Assembly (NCBI GenBank): GCA_016295615.1
Contig: JAEDKW010000057.1
Coordinates: 1-7,063, forward strand
Direction of reading: 5' to 3'
DNA: 7,063 nucleotides
From: Oscillospiraceae bacterium
Lineage (GTDB): Bacteria > Bacillota > Clostridia > Oscillospirales > Oscillospiraceae
The first letter of the stretch is position 1, and the number at the start of each line of letters is the position of its first letter. A model generated the notes under the pieces. That model was not told the origin of the DNA and did not search any database. It saw nothing but the letters and a program-made list of their open reading frames with translations. The translations under genes and the position numbers were made by a program. Positions 1-5,450 of the stretch are shown one piece after another.

Positions 1-2
1 CG

Positions 3-1703
3 CTACGGCAGGTATTTCAGCGGGTTGACGTAGCTGCCGTTTTTCATGATGCCGAAGTGGCAATGGACGCCGCTTGCGACACCGGACCGCCCCGCCTTGG
101 CAATCTGCTGACCCTTATAGACATGGGCGCCGGCGGAAACAAGCAGGGTGCTGTTATGCTCGTAATAGGTGCAGTAGCCGTTGCCGTGATCAATGATAAC
201 GACATAGCCCATGGCGCCCTTGTAGCCGGAGAAAGTGACGGTACCGCCGTCGGCGGCATAGATCGGCGCGCCGTAGGAGCAGGCAATGTCAATGCCCTTG
301 TGGTTGGTGGAGGCGCCGCGGATACCGGTGTTGCGGTAGCCGAAGTAGGAGGTGATGCGCCCCGAAGCAGGCCAGCGGAATGTGCCGGTCGGCATCCAGG
401 TGGGACGCGGCTTGGTGCCCGCCGCGCGGTGCTCGGTGACGGGAGCGGACAGCGTGACGGTGGAAAGGACGGTGCGGTCGGTTTCCACGCCGTTGATATA
501 GGTCACGTCGGCGACCACGTCGGCGGATCCGTAGGCGCCCTTGGTGATGACGCGGTAGTCGCCCTGATACATGCTGTTGTCGTCCTCATACGTGATGTCG
601 TAGTCAATGGAGTCGACATAGTTCTGCCGCTCGGTAACAACGACGGTCAGATAGGGGACGGCGTTGCTGATGGTAATGACGTCGCCGATGTGAATGCGGT
701 TGATATCGTAGCCGGAGTTGATTTTCTCCAGCTCGGCGGAGGTCATGCCGTTTTCGTTGGCGATCTTGCTCCAGGTGTCGCCCTTGACGACGGTGTAGGT
801 GACCTCGCCTGCCTTGGTGCTGTTGAGGATCTCGGCAATGTGACCGAGATTCATGATGCTCTCGGTGGGGACATAGCCTTCCGCAATGCGGACGTCTTCC
901 ACGAAGTCGACGGAAAGCGTATCCTCGGAAACGTAGATCTGCTTGAGCTGGTCAAGAAGGTCGTCCAGCGCGCCTTCATACTCGGTGGAGCCGATCAGCT
1001 CGTCGTTGATATAGAGAGAATAGCCATAGGTAACAAGACCGATCTCGTCGGCAAGGTTCTGTTCAAGCTCCGCCTTGTCCGACAGCTCGCTGCGGCGGAC
1101 AAACGCGGGGCTGTAATGAACGAGGCTGGCTGTGGCAGCGTAGCTGCTGTCCCCCAGGGTCTCAGCCGTAATGCCCGCGATCTTCTCGGCGGCGCGTTTG
1201 GCAATGAGGGAATTGCTGACCGTGTCGACGTCCGTACCGTTATAGGAAACCGTGGTGCCGAAGGTGTAGAACGAGCAGAAGACCGCGATGACGGCGAGGG
1301 CAGCCGCGCCGCCGGCAAAGTAAAGCGGCTTGATTTTTTTCAGCTGAAGGCGCCAGCGCGTCTCATGCTTCCCCACGGCGCGGTTGTGCGCGCGGCGCAA
1401 GGCGTGCAGCTTCGTCTGAAGAAGGGAAGCCCACATCTGGAAAAGACCGCCGAGGAGCAGCAGAAGCTGGATCGGCATGCGGTTGGATTCGGGGAAATTC
1501 TTTTCACGCGACTCCTTCAGAATGGAGCGAAGCCGCGAAGGGATGCGCTGCAGTCGGTGCAGAAAAACACGCGGAAGATCCCGAAGAGAGGACAACGCCG
1601 CGGGAATGGAACGAAACCACGCAAGAACCATGTTCAAGAGACTGCGCACAGAAGGATATTTCGGCGAACTATTCGCTTTTTTACAGTGTTTACCCTGTGC
1701 CAT
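3..1703 (-). CDS. Membrane-anchored LysM-G5-M23 peptidoglycan endopeptidase
   Basis: A 566-residue protein likely to cut peptide cross-bridges of peptidoglycan outside the cell. Residues 1-126 are very basic and presumably cytoplasmic, with a leucine-rich hydrophobic stretch at about 77-93. Residues 127-147 are a clear transmembrane helix. The outside part has a poorly recognised region (150-300), a LysM cell-wall-binding domain (302-346, starting YTVVKGDTWSKIA), a G5-like domain (about 350-428) and a C-terminal M23 (lysostaphin/LytM-type) peptidase (about 448-563). The expected zinc and catalytic residues are present: H468 and D472 in HKGID, H516 in YEHN, and H547/H549 in VHCHF, so the enzyme looks active. 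The ATG at 1703 is chosen because AAAGGAG lies 7 nt upstream; a longer reading to 1811 would run through the promoter. It is transcribed divergently from pta. Its exact cellular role (cell separation, sporulation or wall growth) cannot be told from the sequence. Confidence 0.93.
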   Translation of the reverse strand: MAQGKHCKKANSSPKYPSVRSLLNMVLAWFRSIPAALSSLRDLPRVFLHRLQRIPSRLRSILKESREKNFPESNRMPIQLLLLLGGLFQMWASLLQTKLHALRRAHNRAVGKHETRWRLQLKKIKPLYFAGGAAALAVIAVFCSFYTFGTTVSYNGTDVDTVSNSLIAKRAAEKIAGITAETLGDSSYAATASLVHYSPAFVRRSELSDKAELEQNLADEIGLVTYGYSLYINDELIGSTEYEGALDDLLDQLKQIYVSEDTLSVDFVEDVRIAEGYVPTESIMNLGHIAEILNSTKAGEVTYTVVKGDTWSKIANENGMTSAELEKINSGYDINRIHIGDVITISNAVPYLTVVVTERQNYVDSIDYDITYEDDNSMYQGDYRVITKGAYGSADVVADVTYINGVETDRTVLSTVTLSAPVTEHRAAGTKPRPTWMPTGTFRWPASGRITSYFGYRNTGIRGASTNHKGIDIACSYGAPIYAADGGTVTFSGYKGAMGYVVIIDHGNGYCTYYEHNSTLLVSAGAHVYKGQQIAKAGRSGVASGVHCHFGIMKNGSYVNPLKYLP

Positions 1704-1710
1704 AAAAAAA

Positions 1711-1717
1711 CTCCTTT
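1711..1717 (-). promoter_or_regulatory. Ribosome binding site of the M23 hydrolase gene
   Basis: On the minus strand this reads AAAGGAG, 7 nt before the ATG at 1703. It decides the start in favour of the 566-residue protein over a version 36 residues longer. Confidence 0.85.
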
Positions 1718-1736
1718 GAGAGTAGAAACCAAAAAA

Positions 1737-1751
1737 GTTACAAATTGTAAC
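1737..1751. repeat. Perfect 15-bp inverted repeat, candidate operator
   Basis: The sequence is GTTACAAATTGTAAC, with 7-bp arms around one central base. It lies 6 bp downstream of the -10 box of the minus-strand promoter, so it covers the presumed transcription start and first bases of the hydrolase mRNA. That is a classic place for a repressor site. No regulator is known for it, and a short AT-rich palindrome could arise by chance. A related sequence occurs at 4630-4644. Confidence 0.5.
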
Positions 1752-1757
1752 GAATAC

Positions 1758-1786
1758 ATCATAACGGTTTTTTGGGTTTTCGTCAA
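1758..1786 (-). promoter_or_regulatory. Sigma-A-type promoter of the M23 hydrolase gene
   Basis: On the minus strand, -35 TTGACG (1781-1786) and -10 TATGAT (1758-1763) are separated by exactly 17 bp, each box one base off consensus. The predicted transcription start falls near 1751, inside the inverted repeat, giving a 5' leader of about 48 nt. Confidence 0.8.
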
Positions 1787-1860
1787 GTCTTTTTGCCGTA
1801 GTGTACCCCAAGTGAGCGGAAAAAAGCTGAAAAAATTGTAAACTTTTCTGTTTTTATCCC

Positions 1861-1889
1861 TTGAGACGCGCAAAAAAGAGGTGTATACT
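1861..1889 (+). promoter_or_regulatory. Sigma-A-type promoter of pta
   Basis: -35 TTGAGA (1861-1866) and -10 TATACT (1884-1889) have a 17-bp spacer. Transcription would start near 1896 and give a leader of about 53 nt. The promoter is divergent from that of the hydrolase gene, with about 75 bp between the two -35 boxes. Confidence 0.8.
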
Positions 1890-1904
1890 GTACCGGTAAA
1901 ATTT

Positions 1905-1926
1905 CGTGCCGGGAAAGGGCGGCACG
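1905..1926 (+). promoter_or_regulatory. Stem-loop in the pta 5' leader
   Basis: CGTGCCG (1905-1911) pairs perfectly with CGGCACG (1920-1926) around the purine loop GGAAAGGG. It would form about 10 nt from the predicted mRNA 5' end. It ends 8 nt before the Shine-Dalgarno GGAGGA (1935-1940) and does not cover it. No run of T follows, so it is not a terminator. A 5'-end mRNA-stabilising hairpin or a protein-binding site is plausible; the function is unknown. Confidence 0.55.
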
Positions 1927-1948
1927 CTGATCATGGAGGAAAGCTGTT

Positions 1949-2923
1949 ATGTTTGGCAAACTGATCGAAGGGCTGAAAAAGAATCCCAAAACCATCGTTT
2001 TCACGGAAGGCACGGACGCACGCATTCTGGAAGCAAGCGCGCGACTTCTCTCCGGTACGTTCCTCAAGCCGGTCCTTGTCGGCAACGAAAAAGAGATTTA
2101 TGAGGCTGCCGAGAAGGCGGGCTTCAACATTCGCGGCGCCGAGATCGTCGATCCCGAAAACTATTCCGAGATGGAGGCCATGGTCGAAAAAATGGTCGAG
2201 CTGCGCAAGGGCAAGATGACTGCCGAGGAATGCCGCGCCCTGCTCAAAAAGGGCAATTATTTCGGCACGATGCTCGTCAAGATGGGCAAGGCCGACTGTC
2301 TGCTCGGCGGCGCCACCTATTCCACCGCTGACACGGTGCGTCCGGCGCTTCAGCTCATCAAGACAAAGCCCGGCAACAAGATCGTTTCCTCCTGCTTTAT
2401 CATGGTTCGTCCCGCCGCCTCCGGCGAAAACGAAGTGCTTGCCATGGCGGACTGCGCCATCAACATCAAGCCCAACGAGGACGAGCTGGTCGAGATCTGC
2501 CGCGAGACCGTCGAGTGCGCGAAGGTCTTCGGCGTGGATCCCAAGGTCGCGTTTTTGAGCTACTCCACCTTGGGCAGCGGCAAGGGCGAGGATGTTGACA
2601 AGATGCGCAACGCCTGCGCCAAGGCGCAGGAGCTCATGCCCGGCACGCCCATCGGCGGAGAGTTCCAGTTCGATGCGGCGGTCTCTCCTGTCGTCGCAAA
2701 GACCAAGCACATTGCCGACGGCGTCGGCGGTCATGCGAACACCTTCATTTTCCCCGACATCAACGCCGGTAACATTGGCTATAAGATCGCCCAGAGACTC
2801 GGCAAATTTGACGCTTACGGTCCGATCCTGCTCGGTCTGAACGCGCCGATCAACGACCTCTCCCGCGGCTGCAACGCGCAGGAGGTCTACTCCATGGCGA
2901 TCATCACCGCGGCGCTTGCCTGA
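1949..2923 (+). CDS. pta: Phosphate acetyltransferase
   Basis: A 324-residue enzyme, the usual length of the short Pta class lacking the N-terminal regulatory domain. It interconverts acetyl-CoA plus phosphate with acetyl-phosphate plus CoA in the cytoplasm, normally feeding acetate kinase for ATP in fermenters. The family signatures are all visible: SYSTLGSGKGEDVDKMR (205-221), GEFQFDAA (237-244), the FPDINAGNIGYKIAQRL stretch (268-284) and GPILLGLNAPINDLSRGC (291-308). S305 and R306 match the active-site Ser-Arg pair of this family. At the position of a further catalytic Asp (D316 in the Methanosarcina enzyme, aligned from memory) there appears to be E312. GGAGGA lies 8 nt upstream of the ATG. 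The gene has its own promoter and terminator, so it is monocistronic; ackA is not next to it. Phosphate butyryltransferase is unlikely given these motifs. Confidence 0.96.
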   Translation: MFGKLIEGLKKNPKTIVFTEGTDARILEASARLLSGTFLKPVLVGNEKEIYEAAEKAGFNIRGAEIVDPENYSEMEAMVEKMVELRKGKMTAEECRALLKKGNYFGTMLVKMGKADCLLGGATYSTADTVRPALQLIKTKPGNKIVSSCFIMVRPAASGENEVLAMADCAINIKPNEDELVEICRETVECAKVFGVDPKVAFLSYSTLGSGKGEDVDKMRNACAKAQELMPGTPIGGEFQFDAAVSPVVAKTKHIADGVGGHANTFIFPDINAGNIGYKIAQRLGKFDAYGPILLGLNAPINDLSRGCNAQEVYSMAIITAALA

Positions 2924-2958
2924 GGCGGCGCTGCCTGAAAAGAGCCGATAAGCCTGAA

Positions 2959-2985
2959 AGGGGACGCTCCGGCGTCCTCTTTTTT
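2959..2985 (+). terminator. Intrinsic terminator of pta
   Basis: A 9-bp stem (2959-2967 with 2972-2980, one G-T pair) carries the tetraloop TCCG, and its last T begins a run of six T (2980-2985). It lies 35 nt after the pta stop and separates pta from the dusB operon. Confidence 0.88.
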
Positions 2986-3020
2986 GCTGTAAATTTAGGC
3001 TTTTTCTTTTTCAAATAATA

Positions 3021-3029
3021 TGCTATAAT
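3021..3029 (+). promoter_or_regulatory. Extended -10 promoter of the dusB operon
   Basis: TGCTATAAT is a perfect extended -10 element in an AT-rich island after the pta terminator. The hexamer 17 bp upstream (TTTTTC, 3001-3006) is a poor -35, which extended -10 promoters tolerate. Transcription would start near 3036, leaving a leader of about 40 nt. It is the only strong promoter I see for the five genes downstream. Confidence 0.75.
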
Positions 3030-3075
3030 ATGCAATCTAAGACGCTGAGACGGCAGCAGAAAGCGGGGTGACGCC

Positions 3076-4044
3076 GTGGACATCGGCAGCGTGCACATTG
3101 AATCCAGACTTGCGCTTGCCCCGATGGCGGGTGTGACCGACGCGGCGTTCCGCCAGATCTGCTGTGAGCTGGGCGCAGGATATACCGTGACCGAGCTGGT
3201 GAGCGCGAAGGCGCTGTGCTATCAGGGGGAAAAGAGCAGGCTTCTTTTGAAGCCGTTTCCCGGCGAGCACCCGACCGCGGCGCAGATTTTCGGCAGCGAG
3301 GAAAGCTCCATGGCGGAGGGCGCGGTCATCGCCGCGGAGGTCTCCGGCGCAGACGTCATTGACATCAACATGGGCTGTCCGATGGGGAAAATCGTCAACA
3401 ACGGCGACGGCAGCGCGCTGATGAAGGACCCTGAAAAAGCGGCGCGCATTGCCTCGGCGGTGGTCGCCGCGGTGAGCGTTCCGGTGACGGTCAAGATGCG
3501 CCGCGGCTGGGACAAGGGCAGCATCAACGCTGTGGAGCTTGCGAAAATGCTTGAGTCCGCCGGCGTGAGCGCGATTGCGGTGCACGGACGCACCCGCATG
3601 CAGATGTACGGCGGACAGGCGGACTGGAACACGATCCGCGAGGTGAAGCAGGCCGTGAAGATCCCCGTGATCGCCAACGGCGACGTGTTTTCCGCGGAGG
3701 ACGCCGTGCGGATCCTGGCATTCACCGGCGCGGACATGGCGATGATCGGACGCGGCTGCTTCGGAAATCCGTGGATCTTTCAGCAGGCAAAAGCCGCCCT
3801 TGCGGGCGAGCCGGTCCCGCCCCTTCCGCCGCTGCCTGTGCGCATTGACACGGCCGTGCGGCAGATCGAGCTGGCGGCGCAGTACCGGGATGAGCGCACC
3901 GCCGTGCTGGAGGCGCGGCACCACATGTGCTGGTACCTCAAGGGCGTGCCGCACGCCAACTATTATAAGCAACAGATCGTACAAATGAACACGCTGGAGG
4001 ACGTCCGCCGCGTGGCGAAAGGCATTGCGCGCGACTTGCGCTGA
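3076..4044 (+). CDS. dusB: tRNA-dihydrouridine synthase (DusB type)
   Basis: A 322-residue FMN-dependent enzyme that reduces uridines to dihydrouridine in the D-loop of tRNA, in the cytoplasm. The TIM-barrel start RLALAPMAGVTD (11-22) is typical. The proton-donating cysteine is C101 in NMGCP. K140 (VTVKMRRGW) and H170 (VHGRTR) are the usual substrate/FMN contacts, and GADMAMIGRGCFGNPWIF (218-235) is the flavin-phosphate-binding end of the barrel. The C-terminal helical tRNA-binding part (about 255-322) is present, so it is full length. The start is GTG with GGGGTG about 5 nt upstream, and the protein then begins like other DusB proteins. It is first in the operon and ends 12 nt before the sigma factor gene. 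DusB rather than another Dus subgroup is judged from overall likeness. Confidence 0.93.
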   Translation: MDIGSVHIESRLALAPMAGVTDAAFRQICCELGAGYTVTELVSAKALCYQGEKSRLLLKPFPGEHPTAAQIFGSEESSMAEGAVIAAEVSGADVIDINMGCPMGKIVNNGDGSALMKDPEKAARIASAVVAAVSVPVTVKMRRGWDKGSINAVELAKMLESAGVSAIAVHGRTRMQMYGGQADWNTIREVKQAVKIPVIANGDVFSAEDAVRILAFTGADMAMIGRGCFGNPWIFQQAKAALAGEPVPPLPPLPVRIDTAVRQIELAAQYRDERTAVLEARHHMCWYLKGVPHANYYKQQIVQMNTLEDVRRVAKGIARDLR

Positions 4045-4056
4045 GAAGAAAGTGAT

Positions 4057-4668
4057 ATGAATGAACAGGATCTGATCCTGCGCATGCAGGAGGGAGACGA
4101 AACGGCGTTTGAAGCGCTGGTCCGTCTTTATGAGAAAAAAGTATATACGCTGTGCCGGCGCATGTGCGCCAACGAAGAAGACGCGCAGGAGGCGGCACAG
4201 GACACGTTTTTGGCAGTCTGGCGCTCGGTGGGAAGCTTCCGGCAGGAGTCGAGCTTTTCCACGTGGCTCTACCGGCTGGCGACGAATGCGTGCATCGATC
4301 TTCTGCGGCGCAACAAGCGCAGCGGCGGCAGCATGTCGCTCGATGACGAAGAAAACGCGATCGAGCTGGTCGATCCGCAGCTGCTTCCGCAGCAGGAGCT
4401 GGAGCGCCGGGAGACCGGGCGTCTCATTCAGGAGGGGCTGTGCGCTCTGCCGGAGGATTACCGCAGCATTCTCCTTCTGCGCGAGGTGCAGGGATTGTCC
4501 TACGCGGAGATCGCGCTCGTCACACGGCTGGAGCTCGGCACGGTCAAGTCCCGGATCAGCCGCGGCAGGATTTTATTGCGAAATTATTTGACGGCAAGCG
4601 GGAACTTTTTTGAATCGGTTTCGTCAAAAGTAACAGAATGTAACCGAAAGGAGAGGGGCGCAACATGA
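4057..4668 (+). CDS. ECF (group 4) RNA polymerase sigma factor
   Basis: A 203-residue sigma-70 family protein with only regions 2 and 4, as in extracytoplasmic-function sigma factors such as SigW. Region 2 spans about 14-89: DAQEAAQDTFLAVW is the core-polymerase-binding part, and SFSTWLYRLATNACIDLLRR recognises the -10. Region 4 spans about 120-176, with the helix-turn-helix LSYAEIALVTRLELGTVKSR for -35 recognition. A polar tail after region 4 (GNFFESVSSKVTEC, 182-195) is not part of either domain. It starts 12 nt after dusB with only a weak purine-rich Shine-Dalgarno, so it may depend on read-through and coupling from dusB. Its stop overlaps the start of the anti-sigma gene by ATGA. I see no clear ECF-type promoter just upstream, so autoregulation is not evident. 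Its regulon cannot be deduced. Confidence 0.93.
   Translation: MNEQDLILRMQEGDETAFEALVRLYEKKVYTLCRRMCANEEDAQEAAQDTFLAVWRSVGSFRQESSFSTWLYRLATNACIDLLRRNKRSGGSMSLDDEENAIELVDPQLLPQQELERRETGRLIQEGLCALPEDYRSILLLREVQGLSYAEIALVTRLELGTVKSRISRGRILLRNYLTASGNFFESVSSKVTECNRKERGAT
4630..4644 (+). repeat. GTAAC direct repeat resembling the hydrolase-promoter palindrome
   Basis: GTAACAGAATGTAAC matches the 15-bp palindrome at 1737-1751 at 12 of 15 positions. It lies in the last codons of the sigma factor gene, 20 bp before the anti-sigma start. Because it is coding (residues near VTECN), the likeness may be chance. Confidence 0.3.
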
Positions 4669-5450
4669 AATACTGCGATGAATACGCGCCAGCGCTCTCT
4701 GCCTTTGTTGACGGAGAACTGACGGAGCAGGAGAAAAATGAGGTTCTTGCCCATGTGGAAACCTGCGAGGGCTGCCGCACCTACCTTGCAGAGCTGATGA
4801 CGATGCGGGCGGCGTTCGGCGGTCTGGAGGAATATGACGCGCCGGCAGGCTTTGCCGAAAGCGTGATGGCGCGCCTGCACGAAGAAGCGGCGCCGAAAAA
4901 GCGCACGCAGCGGAAAAAATGGATGGGGCTTGCCGCCTGCGCGGCGGTGGTCCTGATGGCGGCCGTGCTGTTTCCGCATGTGACCGGCTCCTCCGGCGCT
5001 GCAGACAGTGCCGCCGCAGCGAACGACTGTGACGCGGCGGCGGAGCTTGCACAGGAGCCGCCCGAGGACGAGGAGTTCACGGATAGGTATACCTCCGTCC
5101 AGCATACGGGGCTGTCGCTTTTCAACACGGCGGAGGACGGTGCTGAGTCGGAGCCTGCGGCGGAGACCAAGGTGACTTCGCAGGAGCAGACGCTTACCAA
5201 AAACGAGTCCCATGCCGTATTTTATGCGCTTTCGGACGACGCGGAAACCTTTCTCATCGAGCAGGGCATGGGCGAACAGGTCTATGAGGCGAACGACGAG
5301 ATCTGCAGCTATCTGGTGCCGGTCGAGCTCGTGCGCGAGATGGCGCAGCAGGGTCTTCTTACCGAGACGGGCATGGAAATGACCGCGCTGGACGACGTTG
5401 CGGAGGGAAGCGTGATCGTCGTCGTGCGCATGGCGGAGGTGCAGCCGTGA
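4665..5450 (+). CDS. Transmembrane zinc-finger anti-sigma factor
   Basis: A 261-residue protein that presumably holds the preceding ECF sigma factor at the membrane until an envelope signal releases it. Residues 1-45 form an anti-sigma zinc-finger domain with the His-x3-Cys-x2-Cys motif at H30, C34 and C37; C4 could be a fourth ligand. A basic stretch (78-85) precedes a single membrane helix (86-105). The outside part is an acidic, alanine-rich linker (about 108-180) and then a more ordered domain (183-258) that I do not recognise. C122 and C214 lie outside the membrane. The ATG overlaps the sigma stop by 4 nt (ATGA), with AAAGGAGAGGGG upstream, so translation of the pair is coupled. A zinc-finger anti-sigma role is well supported; the signal sensed is unknown. 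Confidence 0.9.
   Translation: MKYCDEYAPALSAFVDGELTEQEKNEVLAHVETCEGCRTYLAELMTMRAAFGGLEEYDAPAGFAESVMARLHEEAAPKKRTQRKKWMGLAACAAVVLMAAVLFPHVTGSSGAADSAAAANDCDAAAELAQEPPEDEEFTDRYTSVQHTGLSLFNTAEDGAESEPAAETKVTSQEQTLTKNESHAVFYALSDDAETFLIEQGMGEQVYEANDEICSYLVPVELVREMAQQGLLTETGMEMTALDDVAEGSVIVVVRMAEVQP
5435..5440 (+). promoter_or_regulatory. Strong ribosome binding site fixing the GTG start of lspA
   Basis: GGAGGT ends 6 nt before the GTG at 5447, inside the last codons of the anti-sigma gene. This near-perfect Shine-Dalgarno supports the early GTG start, and so the translation of the unusual N-terminal extension. No start codon with comparable spacing exists near the usual beginning of the LspA domain. 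Confidence 0.85.

Noticed and set aside
1704..1811. A 36-residue N-terminal extension of the M23 hydrolase
   Set aside because: It would start upstream of the well-formed promoter and Shine-Dalgarno, and its residues look like translated AT-rich intergenic DNA.
57..1841. A long open frame on the plus strand opposite the M23 hydrolase gene
   Set aside because: It is a codon-bias shadow: Gly/Val/Ala/Asp-rich, with no recognisable domain, running through the divergent promoter, while the minus strand encodes a complete LysM-G5-M23 protein.
1704..1948. Riboswitch or small RNA gene in the divergent region
   Set aside because: Apart from the two promoters, the palindrome and one simple stem-loop, I see no riboswitch-like fold, terminator or separate promoter.
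1931..2734. Minus-strand open frame opposite pta
   Set aside because: Antisense shadow of a strongly conserved gene, with no ribosome site or recognisable motif.
3037..3984. Minus-strand open frame opposite dusB
   Set aside because: Arg/His/Ala-rich shadow composition; the plus strand has all the Dus motifs.
3985..4056. Possible ECF-type promoter (TGAAC then CGTC) before the sigma gene
   Set aside because: The spacing is only about 11 bp, too short for an ECF promoter.
4588..4616. Possible internal promoter before the anti-sigma gene (TTGACG, 17 bp, TGAATC)
   Set aside because: The -10 box is poor and the -35 box is coding sequence in the sigma tail; this is likely chance.
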